Source: an uncultured Lachnospiraceae bacterium
GTDB lineage: Bacteria; Bacillota; Clostridia; Lachnospirales; Lachnospiraceae
Reading direction: 5' to 3'
Assembly (NCBI GenBank): GCA_947178125.1
Contig: CAMWXB010000036.1
Span: forward strand, 1 to 42,942
DNA length: 42,942 nt
The notes beneath the pieces are model-generated. The model had not been told where the DNA came from. It saw nothing but the letters and a program-made list of their open reading frames with translations, and did no database searches. Made by a program: the position numbers and the translations under genes. This document shows, one piece after another, positions 1 through 8,064 of this stretch; the stretch's first letter is position 1, and each line of letters opens with the position of its first letter.

Positions 1-501
1 CTCCTGCTGGATGCGTGTACCTGTGACAGTAAAGCGAAAGGGAAAAAGGGGCTTGTGATTCTGTCCGCCAAAAAGAAAATGGGATTCCTATCTGACCAAA
101 AGTATATGAGCTATAAGGGATTTCAGACAGCGGATACGGCAGAGCCTTATTTTGAGCTGATGTATTTGCCCTTTGAGGAGGACATTTCCCTTCCTCGTTT
201 CCGGGATAGCGTGGGCAGGCATGGAGATATGCCGGAAGGATTTGTGCTGTATTACACAAACCAATGCCCCTTTACGGCGAAGTATGTACCGATACTGGAA
301 GAGATGGCAAAGGCCAGGAACGCTGCGTTTCAATCTGTACATATTCAGACCAGAGAGGATGCGCAGAGATGCCCCTCGCCCTTTACAACCTTTTCCCTTT
401 TCTATGATGGTCAGCTTGTGACACATGAAATCTTGTCGGAGAAGAAATTTGATAAAATCTTAGCAGACAAGGGTGTGAACGGGAATTACAGAAGTCAATA
501 A
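1..501 (+). CDS. GNAT-type acetyltransferase with YoaP-like C-terminal domain (3' part only)
   Basis: The reading frame is open from the left edge of the window, so the first 166 visible residues are the C-terminal part of a longer protein; the GTG at 55 is an internal codon, not the start. The visible part carries the end of a GNAT-like fold (LVILSAKKKMGF, then YMSYKGFQTADTAEPYFELMY split over about residues 30-60). A YoaP-like C-terminal segment follows, with YYTNQCPFTAKY, an SPFTTFSLFYDG stretch and EILSEKKFDKIL. In the Bacillus YoaP family this domain follows an N-acetyltransferase domain; the substrate is not known. A small ORF begins 15 bases after the stop, so the two may be cotranscribed. 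The family call rests on motif recall. The specific function is unknown. Confidence 0.8.
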   Translation, partial: LLLDACTCDSKAKGKKGLVILSAKKKMGFLSDQKYMSYKGFQTADTAEPYFELMYLPFEEDISLPRFRDSVGRHGDMPEGFVLYYTNQCPFTAKYVPILEEMAKARNAAFQSVHIQTREDAQRCPSPFTTFSLFYDGQLVTHEILSEKKFDKILADKGVNGNYRSQ

Positions 502-516
502 ATTTAAGGAGTGATT

Positions 517-668
517 ATGAAAAAGATACCTGACACGCCCATCGTGATAAACGGCAAAGATGAGGGGGAATATTTTATTGAGCAGACGGCAACGGAGTAT
601 ATACGATTCCGAAAGAAGCGTATCATCTGATAGATAATTATATTCCGTATATAGATTACAAACCGTAA
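517..668 (+). pseudogene. Small ORF (about 50 aa), apparently frameshifted
   Basis: An ATG at 517 follows a TAAGGAG ribosome binding site at 505-511. It encodes MKKIPDTPIVINGKDEGEY and then about 18 more residues before a TGA at 628-630. Near base 605 the natural-looking continuation moves to another frame: from 606 the bases read IPKEAYHLIDNYIPYIDYKP and stop at TAA 666-668. A single missing base around TATATACG would explain this. The intact product would be a soluble protein of about 50 residues. The family was not recognised. It lies between the acetyltransferase end and the ABC cassette and may be cotranscribed with either. It could be a true frameshift or a sequencing error. Confidence 0.5.
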
Positions 669-689
669 GCGACGAAGGAGGGAAAAAGA

Positions 690-866
690 ATGCGTCATAT
701 TTATATTCGGGGAAGTCTGGGGCTGATCTGGCTGGTTGCAGCCATTGTATGCGGGATATCGGGGAACTTCCCGATGATGGGACTTTACTCAGGTTTAGCA
801 GGTGCCTTCCTGTATTCCGCGTATACAATATGGAAAAAAGGAAAGGACGGCAAAGGGGGCAGGTAA
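690..866 (+). CDS. Small membrane protein, first gene of an ABC-transporter cassette
   Basis: A 58-residue protein starting at ATG 690, preceded by a GGAGGG ribosome binding site at 677-682. It has two hydrophobic segments at about residues 9-24 and 31-47, and a short basic glycine-rich tail (KKGKDGKGGR). Its stop ends one base before the ATG of the ABC ATPase at 868, so the two are almost certainly translated together. Small hydrophobic proteins next to ABC-2 type exporters may be accessory subunits, but no named family was recognised and the role is an inference from position only. Confidence 0.65.
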   Translation: MRHIYIRGSLGLIWLVAAIVCGISGNFPMMGLYSGLAGAFLYSAYTIWKKGKDGKGGR

Positions 867-867
867 G

Positions 868-1647
868 ATGGGAGAAGCACTCCTGACTGTGAAAAGCTTA
901 AGTGCGTGGTACAATGTTGACTCAGAAAAGGCATTGAGTCAACTATTGATTCCATGCACGCTAAAGCGTGCAAAATTAAGGAATAGTAACGAGAAAATGA
1001 TACTTTCGGATTTTTCTTTTGTGCTGGCCGAGCATGAAGTGGCAGGATTAATCGGGCTGAACGGGGCTGGGAAAACCACATTTCTGAAGGTACTTTCCGG
1101 ACTGCTCCCTACCTTCCGTTCGGAGCGTATCTGCTTTTGTGGCTCACCGGTGGACTTCCGGAAGCAGGATTTTAAACTCTGCCGCTATACGGTGTTTGCC
1201 GAGGACAATTCTTTCTCGTATTTTACTTTCCGGGAATACCTGGCCTATGTATGCGCCGCCTATGAGAAAGCGGCTCCGGATGTGTCGGAACTGATACAGG
1301 GCTTTCATTTTGAAGAGTATACAGATACCCTGTTAAGGGAGCTGTCAACCGGAAACCGGAAAAAGGCATTCCTGATCACGGCTTTTGCCCTGAAACCCAG
1401 ACTGCTTCTTCTGGATGAGCCGGTCAATGGGCTGGACTTCCAGAGTACGGAATACCTGTACCAGCAGATTTCGGGGTATAAGGAGCATGGAACTGTGCTG
1501 TTTTCCTCTCACATCCTGGAGAGCATCACGCTGACTTCTGACCGGGTATTTGTCCTGGAGAACGGCAGGATTCGGCAGACATTTGAACGCGGGCAGATCA
1601 ATGCTGATGATATCCGGGAGGCTCTGCATGATGAAAATGACAGGTAA
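868..1647 (+). CDS. ABC transporter ATP-binding protein with N-terminal insertion
   Basis: A 259-residue ATPase subunit that would power export together with the permease that overlaps its 3' end. It shows Walker A GLNGAGKT (63-70), a degenerate signature LSTGNRKK, Walker B LLLLDEP and the switch histidine in SSHI. I chose the ATG at 868 because it sits one base after the preceding gene; the in-frame GTG at 802 would lie inside that gene. The segment at about residues 16-43 is odd. Family members go almost directly from the first strand (LLTVKSLSAWY) to the next (ILSDFSFVL), whereas here some 27 residues intervene, encoded by DNA with two perfect inverted repeats (see findings). The degenerate signature is common in this exporter group. 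Substrate unknown. Confidence 0.88.
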   Translation: MGEALLTVKSLSAWYNVDSEKALSQLLIPCTLKRAKLRNSNEKMILSDFSFVLAEHEVAGLIGLNGAGKTTFLKVLSGLLPTFRSERICFCGSPVDFRKQDFKLCRYTVFAEDNSFSYFTFREYLAYVCAAYEKAAPDVSELIQGFHFEEYTDTLLRELSTGNRKKAFLITAFALKPRLLLLDEPVNGLDFQSTEYLYQQISGYKEHGTVLFSSHILESITLTSDRVFVLENGRIRQTFERGQINADDIREALHDENDR

Positions 1648-2878
1648 AGCCTTTGCCAAAAAGCTGTTTGGGGCAAAATATGAGCGGCTGTCCCGGAATC
1701 TTTTCATGGATGTGATGGTATTTTGGGGATTGTACATTGCCGGCTTTCAGGTGCAGATTGCATCGTTTGTGCGGGTTCTGATGATTAGCGCCTTTACTGC
1801 AGGCGTGATGTGGCAGGCCCTTTCTTCCAAAGATAACACGGTGGAACTTACAGCTATGCTGATGCTGCCGTTTCACCGCCGGGAGTTTGTTTTCTCCTAT
1901 GTGGGGGTGCTGGGCGCATATACGCTTCTTACAAAGACAGGGCTGCTTTTCGCGGTTCTGCTGGCCGTTTCTGCCTGGAAGCCGGTAGAACTCGTGGGAA
2001 TGATCCTCTGCATGATCCATGCAGTCCTTATGACTGCCGCGGTTTATTCCGTGAGAAAATACTGGTATGTGGGGGGATTCTGGGCTGTTGCCATAGTGTC
2101 TGCAATTTTATTCATGACAATAGAAGACTCGCGAAGCGTGGATTCTATCGGGTTTGGAAATGGGCTCCTGGCTGGCTTGTTGCTGCTTGTGAATGGTCTG
2201 TTTGCCGTTTTGATTTTATGGAGAGCAGACGGATACGTTTTTTATCAGAAGGAGAGTAAGAAAAGCCATGCGGTCCGGCAGAGGAAAAGGGCAACACTCT
2301 GGCGGTATTTTTTTCGGTATCTGAACTGCCATAAGAATTATCTGCTCAATACCGCTGTGATGTGGTGCGTAGCTCTTGTACTGCCCTATTTCATAAGAGA
2401 AATGGCCGGTCTGTCCGTTATTCCGGTTGGTTTTGCGATTCTATCCTTAAATACGCCCATCTGTATCCTGCTGTCCTGTGACCCTGATCTGGAGCTGGCA
2501 GTCCGTTTCCTGCCCGGGCAGAAACGGCGCTTTTGCATTCCATACTGCCTGTTTATCTTCCTTTGTAATATGGCTGCAGATGTGATATTCCTCTGCAGCT
2601 GGCAGATACAAAACGGCAGCGTCACTGTCCATATGATTGCAGGGGCAGTTTTCTTTGCCCTGCAGAGTGCGGTGTTGTCTGTGCTGCTGGAATGGTTTTA
2701 TCCCATCCGGGGCTGGAAGATTGAAAGCGACCTGTGGCACCATCCGCGGAAATATATGGTTCCAGTGGTAATGCTCCTACTCGCGGGGGCAGTTTTTTCC
2801 TGTCCGGTGTTGCTGCCTGTGCTGTTGAGTGCGCTGGCTGTGGAAATTTTGATTTTGCTTTTTATATTCTTTTTCTGA
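1628..2878 (+). CDS. ABC transporter permease
   Basis: A 416-residue polytopic membrane protein with roughly ten hydrophobic stretches, ending in a very hydrophobic tail (LILLFIFFF). The start is taken as ATG 1628, six bases after a GGGAGG motif at 1616-1621; ATG 1631 is an equally possible neighbour. The gene overlaps the end of the ATPase gene by 20 bases, which is typical of coupled translation. It has no signal peptide and no extracellular domain of note. The pairing with the ATPase suggests an exporter of unknown substrate. There is no recognisable terminator before the lacI promoter, which begins within 10 bases of the stop. Confidence 0.8.
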   Translation: MMKMTGKAFAKKLFGAKYERLSRNLFMDVMVFWGLYIAGFQVQIASFVRVLMISAFTAGVMWQALSSKDNTVELTAMLMLPFHRREFVFSYVGVLGAYTLLTKTGLLFAVLLAVSAWKPVELVGMILCMIHAVLMTAAVYSVRKYWYVGGFWAVAIVSAILFMTIEDSRSVDSIGFGNGLLAGLLLLVNGLFAVLILWRADGYVFYQKESKKSHAVRQRKRATLWRYFFRYLNCHKNYLLNTAVMWCVALVLPYFIREMAGLSVIPVGFAILSLNTPICILLSCDPDLELAVRFLPGQKRRFCIPYCLFIFLCNMAADVIFLCSWQIQNGSVTVHMIAGAVFFALQSAVLSVLLEWFYPIRGWKIESDLWHHPRKYMVPVVMLLLAGAVFSCPVLLPVLLSALAVEILILLFIFFF

Positions 2879-2887
2879 AAATAATAG

Positions 2888-2916
2888 TTTACAAATCCTG
2901 GAAACGGGTATATTAT
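2888..2916 (+). promoter_or_regulatory. Promoter of the lacI-type gene
   Basis: TTTACA (2888-2893), a 17-base spacer and TATTAT (2911-2916) match a vegetative sigma factor promoter at 5/6 positions in each box. The predicted transcription start is about 2923, exactly where the first of three tandem operator-like boxes begins. Confidence 0.75.
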
Positions 2917-2922
2917 GATTAT

Positions 2923-2964
2923 GGAAAACGATTTCCGGAAAACCTTTTCCAGAAAACCTTTTCC
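2923..2964 (+). promoter_or_regulatory. Three tandem 14-bp operator-like boxes
   Basis: Three adjacent 14-base near-palindromes run without gaps: GGAAAACGATTTCC (2923-2936), GGAAAACCTTTTCC (2937-2950) and AGAAAACCTTTTCC (2951-2964). The first has the central CG and A/T arms typical of LacI-family operators. They start at the predicted +1 of the lacI-type gene, so autorepression by that protein is the simplest reading. This is an inference from position and symmetry. Confidence 0.6.
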
Positions 2965-3016
2965 GAGTATTCGCCCCGGATGGGCAGGTCGTGAAAACGG
3001 CAGAATAAGAGGAAAA

Positions 3017-4006
3017 ATGGTATCGATTAGAGATGTGGCAAAGAGGGCCGGTGTGGCGATTTCCACCGTATCAAAAGTGTTGAATGATTACCCGAATGTC
3101 AGTGAAGAGACGAAGAAAAAAGTGAATGAAGCGGTAGAAGAACTGAATTTTGTTCCAAATTCCGTGGCGGCCGCCCTTTCTTCCAAGCAGTCCGGCCGGG
3201 TAGCGATTCTTTTGAATCTCGATAACGCGAAACAGACAGTGGATGAGATCAACATGCAGTCTCTGATTGGGGCGATTCAACAGGCGGTAGAACTGAATCT
3301 GGATGTGATTACGGTTTTCTTTTCCATGATCAGAAAGATGACAATGGAAGAAATTGTCCGCTATCTTCATTCCCAGAGCATTACCGGACTGATCATTTTC
3401 GGGTTGGCCAGAGATGATAAAGTGCTGCATAGTCTGATCGCTTCCGGGATTTTTAAGACCGTGACTGTAGAGGCGCCTCTCGTCAATGAGCATACGTCCT
3501 GTATCTCGATCGATCAGGCCGCGGCGCAGTACGAAGTGGCCCGGAAAACGATAGAAGAAAATAAGGCAAAAAGCATCCTCTATCTTGCCGGCAGGAAAAA
3601 CAGTTATGCGGCGCAGGAACGGCTGAAGGGCATTCAGAAGCTGGCGGAAGAACTGGAACTGCCTCTGCTCGTGCGAAATGGCGATTTTTCCGAGCTGGAG
3701 GCTCGAAAGCATACGTTCCGCTATGCCAGAAAGAAGGATGTCGTTGTCTGTGCTTCCGACCTGATGGCGATCGGTGCGATGAAAGCGCTGATAGAGATGG
3801 ATATTTTCCGTCCGGTCTGCGGTTTTGACGGCATTACGCTGATGGGCTATGCGGGCAAGCAGATGAACACGGTCAGACAGAATTTTACCGGAATTGCCGC
3901 AAGAGCAGTGACGGAACTCAAAAGGCTTCTGGAGGGCGGGACCGGAGAGGAAATCCTGATGGATTATGAACTGATCCGGATGCAGTATCTGGACGTTATA
4001 AAATGA
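3017..4006 (+). CDS. LacI-family transcriptional regulator
   Basis: A 329-residue DNA-binding regulator. The N-terminal helix-turn-helix VSIRDVAKRAGVAISTVSKVLN and hinge (FVPNSVAAALSSKQSG) are followed by a periplasmic-binding-protein-like effector domain (about residues 60-329). The longer frame from 2915 was rejected: the ATG at 3017 follows an AGAGGA site and gives the canonical family N-terminus. The three 14-bp boxes upstream suggest autoregulation. The next gene on the same strand is glycogen phosphorylase, so a sugar-responsive role is plausible, but no ligand can be read from the sequence. A weak 5-bp hairpin lies at 4020-4038. Confidence 0.92.
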   Translation: MVSIRDVAKRAGVAISTVSKVLNDYPNVSEETKKKVNEAVEELNFVPNSVAAALSSKQSGRVAILLNLDNAKQTVDEINMQSLIGAIQQAVELNLDVITVFFSMIRKMTMEEIVRYLHSQSITGLIIFGLARDDKVLHSLIASGIFKTVTVEAPLVNEHTSCISIDQAAAQYEVARKTIEENKAKSILYLAGRKNSYAAQERLKGIQKLAEELELPLLVRNGDFSELEARKHTFRYARKKDVVVCASDLMAIGAMKALIEMDIFRPVCGFDGITLMGYAGKQMNTVRQNFTGIAARAVTELKRLLEGGTGEEILMDYELIRMQYLDVIK

Positions 4007-4095
4007 AGATGTACAAAATGCGCCGGATGATAAGGCGCTGTAAATATGTTAATACTAATAAAAATTTATAAGCAGGAAATGCAGGAGGTATTATT

Positions 4096-6405
4096 ATGGC
4101 ACAGGCAAGCAACTTGACAAGAGATGTGTTGGTGATGAATCTGGAAAAAGAGCTGGAAGAGCAGATAAAGAGCATGTATGTGAAGGATATCGCATCATGC
4201 AGCAATGAGGAATTGTATTATGCGCTGCTTCTTTTATCCAAAAAGCTGATGCAGGTTTCCGAGACGATCGAAGGTGAAAAAAAGGTTTACTATATTTCCG
4301 CCGAATTTCTGATTGGGAAATTATTATCCAATAACCTGATCAATCTCGGAATCTATGACAGACTGGATGACATTCTTCGTAAAAATGGCAAAAGCCTGAG
4401 CGCAATCGAGGAGGTAGAGCCGGAACCGTCGTTAGGTAATGGCGGTCTTGGCCGTCTGGCAGCCTGTTTTCTCGATTCCATTGCAACACTGGGACTGCCG
4501 GGGGAAGGAATCGGCCTGAATTATCATTTCGGCCTTTTCAAGCAGGTATTCCAGGATAAATTACAGCACGCGGAGAAAAATGACTGGATTGAAGAACATT
4601 CCTGGCTGACCAGAACGGATGTGACGTTTGATGTGAACTTTGGCGATAAGAAAGTAACTTCCAGACTGTACGATATTGATGTGGTAGGTTATGACAATGG
4701 CGTCAATAAACTGCGCCTGTTCGATGTGGAGACGGTGGATGAGAGCATTGTTAAAAAAGGCATTGATTTCGATAAGGAAGATATCGAGAAGAACCTGACG
4801 CTGTTCTTATATCCTGATGATTCCGACAAGGCGGGCAACCTGTTGCGTATCTATCAGCAGTATTTTATGGTGAGCAATGCGGCGCAGCTCATTTTACGGG
4901 AGTTAAAAGAGAAGAAATACGATCTGCGCAGAATGTATGACCATGCAGTAATCCAGATCAATGATACTCACCCGACGATGGTCATCCCGGAGCTGATTCG
5001 GATCCTGGTAGATGAAAAAGCGTTTACGATGGACGAGGCGATTGAGGTCGTCAGCAAGACCTGCGCCTATACCAATCACACGATTCTTGCGGAAGCGCTG
5101 GAAAAATGGCCTTTGGAATATCTGGAAAAAGTTGTTCCCCAGCTGGTACCGATCATCAAAGAGTTGGATAAGAGAGTCGCAGCGAAGTACAAAGACCCGA
5201 AAGTGCAGATCATCGACAAGGAAAAGAGAGTGCATATGGCGCATATCGATATCCATTATGGATTTTCCGTTAACGGCGTAGCGGCGATTCATACGGATAT
5301 CCTGAAGAATACGGAGTTGAACGCTTTTTATAAACTGTATCCTGAAAAATTCAACAACAAGACTAACGGTATCACGTTCAGAAGATGGCTGCTTTCCTGT
5401 AACCGGGAACTGGCGGGATTCCTTTCCGAAACGATTGGCGATGGTTATAAGAAAGATGCGAATAAGCTGGAAAAACTGCTGGAGTTCCAGGATGATGAGA
5501 AGGTACTGGACAGAATTGCGGAGATCAAGATGAACCGCAAGAAAGATTTAGCGGCTTATGTGAAGGAAGTGGAGGGCGTTACGCTGAACCCGGATTCCAT
5601 TTTCGACATCCAGTCCAAGAGACTGCATGAGTATAAGCGCCAGCAGATGAACGCGCTTTACATCATCCATAAATATCTGGAGATCAAGGCAGGCAAAAAG
5701 CCGGCAAGACCGATGACCTTTATCTTCGGTGCCAAAGCGGCGCCCGCTTATGTCATTGCGCAGGATATCATTCACCTTCTGCTGGTTTTACAGGAAATCA
5801 TCAACAATGACCCGGAGGTAAGCCCTTACATGACGGTGCTCATGGTGGAGAACTACAATGTATCCTATGCGGAAAAGATGATTCCGGCGTGTGATATCTC
5901 CGAGCAGATTTCCTTAGCTTCCAAAGAAGCTTCCGGAACGGGCAATATGAAATTTATGTTGAACGGTGCGGTAACGCTCGGTACTTCCGATGGCGCAAAC
6001 GTAGAGATTCACGAACTCGTAGGAGACGATAATATTTATATTTTCGGAGAAAAATCAGAGACGGTCATCGAGCACTACGAGAAGGCGGATTATGTTTCCA
6101 AAGACTATTATGAGAAGAGCCCGGTCATCAAGGCGGCGGTTGATTTTATTATCAGCAAAGAAGCGTTGAAGGCCGGCCATAAGAAAAATCTCGAAAGACT
6201 TCATAAGGAACTGCTGAACAAAGACTGGTTTATGACGCTGTTAGATCTGGAAGACTATATTGCGACAAAGGATAGAATGATGGCTGATTATGAAGATCAG
6301 AGCAAATGGCGGAAGATGATGCTTGTCAACATCGCGAAAGCTGGCTTTTTCTCATCCGACAGAACCATCGAGGAATACAACAGGGATATCTGGAAACTGA
6401 AATAA
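4096..6405 (+). CDS. glgP: Glycogen/alpha-glucan phosphorylase
   Basis: A 769-residue GT35 phosphorylase that releases glucose 1-phosphate from the non-reducing ends of glycogen or maltodextrin using phosphate; PLP is the cofactor. Family signatures are clear: [38 protein letters not shown] and the cofactor site [14 protein letters not shown] with the PLP lysine at about K619. It is near full length, at the short end for the family (about 750-840). ATG 4096 follows a GGAGG site at 4084-4088. It lies downstream of the lacI-type gene and ends in a strong terminator; no other glycogen genes are adjacent, so it is a single-gene unit or a two-gene unit with the regulator. Confidence 0.96.
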   Translation: MAQASNLTRDVLVMNLEKELEEQIKSMYVKDIASCSNEELYYALLLLSKKLMQVSETIEGEKKVYYISAEFLIGKLLSNNLINLGIYDRLDDILRKNGKSLSAIEEVEPEPSLGNGGLGRLAACFLDSIATLGLPGEGIGLNYHFGLFKQVFQDKLQHAEKNDWIEEHSWLTRTDVTFDVNFGDKKVTSRLYDIDVVGYDNGVNKLRLFDVETVDESIVKKGIDFDKEDIEKNLTLFLYPDDSDKAGNLLRIYQQYFMVSNAAQLILRELKEKKYDLRRMYDHAVIQINDTHPTMVIPELIRILVDEKAFTMDEAIEVVSKTCAYTNHTILAEALEKWPLEYLEKVVPQLVPIIKELDKRVAAKYKDPKVQIIDKEKRVHMAHIDIHYGFSVNGVAAIHTDILKNTELNAFYKLYPEKFNNKTNGITFRRWLLSCNRELAGFLSETIGDGYKKDANKLEKLLEFQDDEKVLDRIAEIKMNRKKDLAAYVKEVEGVTLNPDSIFDIQSKRLHEYKRQQMNALYIIHKYLEIKAGKKPARPMTFIFGAKAAPAYVIAQDIIHLLLVLQEIINNDPEVSPYMTVLMVENYNVSYAEKMIPACDISEQISLASKEASGTGNMKFMLNGAVTLGTSDGANVEIHELVGDDNIYIFGEKSETVIEHYEKADYVSKDYYEKSPVIKAAVDFIISKEALKAGHKKNLERLHKELLNKDWFMTLLDLEDYIATKDRMMADYEDQSKWRKMMLVNIAKAGFFSSDRTIEEYNRDIWKLK

Positions 6406-6416
6406 AAACAGGAATA

Positions 6417-6456
6417 GGGGCTGAACACGCTCGAATGTGTTCAGCCCTTATTATTA
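6417..6456 (+). terminator. Rho-independent terminator after glgP
   Basis: An 11-bp perfect stem, GGGCTGAACAC (6418-6428) pairing with GTGTTCAGCCC (6437-6447), has an 8-base loop and is followed by TTATTATT. It sits 12 bases after the glgP stop. It may also limit transcription from the minus-strand gene that ends at 6465. Confidence 0.88.
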
Positions 6457-6464
6457 ACAGGAAA

Positions 6465-7010
6465 TTATGGGAGTAAATCTGCAATGCTAATATGCAGACC
6501 TTCGTAAATACATACCGGAATCGTATCTGTAAAATGGTATTGACGGGTTTGGTTTTCGTGTTCCAGATCATAAACATTCACTGTATGCATCATAGGGTTT
6601 ATGATCCAGTATTCCCGCACGCCGGAAGAACGGTATTTAAAAAGCTTGATTCCATAATCCATCCGTTCCGTACTGGGAGAAACAACCTCAATAATCCAGT
6701 CAGGTGCGCCATGACAGCCTTTATCATTCAGTTTGCTTTTGTCGCATATGACTGAGATGTCTGGTTCAACGTAGTTCTTGTCATCCGCATTTAAAAATAC
6801 CGCATAAGGGGCGAGATATATTTTGCAGTTACCTTCGCTGGTATCGATATAGTCAGCAATTTTACGAGACAGTGAAAAAATAATATCCTGATGTCTTGCA
6901 CTTGGCGGTGCCATATCATAAATTCGGCCGTCGATCAACTCTGCCCGCTGACCATCTGGCAGGGCGTAGATATCTTTTAGAGTATAGGTTGTTTCCTGTG
7001 GCAATGGCAT
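6465..7010 (-). CDS. Uma2-family (DUF820) nuclease-fold protein
   Basis: A 181-residue protein of the Uma2/DUF820 group, which has a PD-(D/E)XK restriction-endonuclease-like fold. Visible core motifs are the acidic residue in LIDGRIYDMAPPS, then EPDISVICD, PDWIIEVVSPST and the lysine/tyrosine helix KLFKYRSSGVREYWIINP. Length is typical (about 180-200). These genes are abundant in cyanobacteria and Firmicutes and have no settled cellular role; endonuclease activity is inferred from fold only. The gene is monocistronic and convergent with glgP. A possible promoter lies at 7094-7122. The ribosome binding site is weak, so the start (ATG at 7010-7008) is supported mainly by the family N-terminus. 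Confidence 0.85.
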   Translation of the reverse strand: MPLPQETTYTLKDIYALPDGQRAELIDGRIYDMAPPSARHQDIIFSLSRKIADYIDTSEGNCKIYLAPYAVFLNADDKNYVEPDISVICDKSKLNDKGCHGAPDWIIEVVSPSTERMDYGIKLFKYRSSGVREYWIINPMMHTVNVYDLEHENQTRQYHFTDTIPVCIYEGLHISIADLLP

Positions 7011-7334
7011 AGTAATATTCTCGCTTTCCTGGATTTTATATTCATTATATATTTCGCATTTTCCTTTTACAGTATTATTGTTTTGTTATGATATTTATAT
7101 CACGCATAAAGCAAAAGCGCAATGCCATAAAACAAAAGTTTCAAATACTATGTAATTTTTGGTTACAATTCAGCCATCAGGCACGGTGCATATATTGTAA
7201 CTAATTTTTGTTGAAATGATGGGGTTTCGCTGCTTCTATGGATATGCTATAATAGGAACAGATGGGGGCGCCCCCGTTTAACGAAAGTGTGCCTGTTCCG
7301 AAATCGGCAGAATGGGCGGGAATGGAGGATAAGG
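7011..7334. other. Divergent intergenic region between the Uma2 and HIT genes
   Basis: This 324-base AT-rich stretch holds no gene. On the minus strand, TTGCGC-N17-TATAAA (7094-7122) is a plausible promoter for the Uma2-type gene. On the plus strand there is an extended -10 promoter for the HIT gene (TGCTATAAT, 7245-7253). No riboswitch-like fold was recognised. Confidence 0.5.
7245..7253 (+). promoter_or_regulatory. Extended -10 promoter of the HIT-family gene
   Basis: TGCTATAAT combines a perfect TATAAT (7248-7253) with an upstream TG dinucleotide. No good -35 box is seen at 17 bases, which fits an extended -10 promoter. It lies about 80 bases before the start codon. Confidence 0.5.
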
Positions 7335-7757
7335 ATGATGGATAATAGTACTTGCGGTTATTGTCAGGGTGGAGAATTTTTGGCGAAGTTCGGCATCAAG
7401 ATCTGTGATCTGGATGTGAGCCAGTTGATTCTGTTCAAGGAGCAGAGCAAACCGGGAAGATGTATCGTGGCATACAAAGACCATGTCAGCGAAATCGTAG
7501 ATATCAGCGAAGAGGAAAGAAACCGTTTTATGGCGGATGTCACAAAAGCGGCGAAAGCCATTCACAAGGCGTTTTCACCGGATAAGCTGAATTACGGCGC
7601 GTATGGCGATACCGGATGTCATCTGCATATGCACCTTGTACCGAAGTATAAAGATCAGGACGAGTGGGGCGGTACGTTCCAGATGAATCCCGATAAAAAG
7701 TATCTGAGCGAGAGCGAATATACGGAGATGATCGAGAAAATCAAAGAGTGCTTATAA
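7335..7757 (+). CDS. HIT-family nucleotide hydrolase/transferase
   Basis: A 140-residue histidine-triad protein. The catalytic triad is at H96, H98 and H100 (CHLHMHLVPKY), and a CGYCQGG motif near the N-terminus resembles the metal-binding cysteines of many HIT proteins. Members hydrolyse AMP-lysine, AMP-amides, Ap4A-like or related nucleotide conjugates; the substrate here is unknown. The start is ATG 7335 or 7338, both served by GGAGGA at 7324-7329; the longer reading from 7287 lacks such a site. It is a single-gene unit bounded by its own promoter and terminator. Confidence 0.9.
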   Translation: MMDNSTCGYCQGGEFLAKFGIKICDLDVSQLILFKEQSKPGRCIVAYKDHVSEIVDISEEERNRFMADVTKAAKAIHKAFSPDKLNYGAYGDTGCHLHMHLVPKYKDQDEWGGTFQMNPDKKYLSESEYTEMIEKIKECL

Positions 7758-7763
7758 GATATG

Positions 7764-7812
7764 AAAACTGCCCTGCGGTTCTGTATAAAAAGTCTGCAAG
7801 GGCAGTTTTGTA
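7764..7812 (+). terminator. Terminator-like hairpin after the HIT gene
   Basis: The arms AAAACTGCCCT (7764-7774) and AGGGCAGTTTT (7799-7809) are perfect complements and end in a T-run. The A-run at the 5' side makes it potentially bidirectional. Confidence 0.75.
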
Positions 7813-8064
7813 TTGAGAACTATGTGCTGTCGGAACGATAGCTGCATTGTAACGCTCGAACATCATGTTGGCTTAAACATCATTTTGTAAATAAATGTAT
7901 TGAATATCATTCTGAAATGTGCTACACTACCACAAAGCATATCTATTTCTATTTATCTAAATAAATTCTTGTATTCTATTTTTCAGAAATCTATGCTTTT
8001 AAACCCAACCACATTTTAAAAGCAGGAGGTTTCGGAAAAGGGACCTTCCTGCGAAGGAGGTCAG
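7813..8064. other. AT-rich leader region upstream of the rpn pseudogene
   Basis: No gene was found here. Immediately before the pseudogene start, GCAGGAGGT (8022-8030) and ACCTTCCTGC (about 8042-8051) can pair in a hairpin that is followed by the true ribosome binding site GAAGGAGG (8054-8061). The hairpin is next to that site and does not sequester it. Confidence 0.4.

Noticed and set aside
4020..4038. Terminator after the lacI-type gene
   Set aside because: GCGCC/GGCGC gives only a 5-bp stem with a 9-base loop and no T-run; too weak to call.
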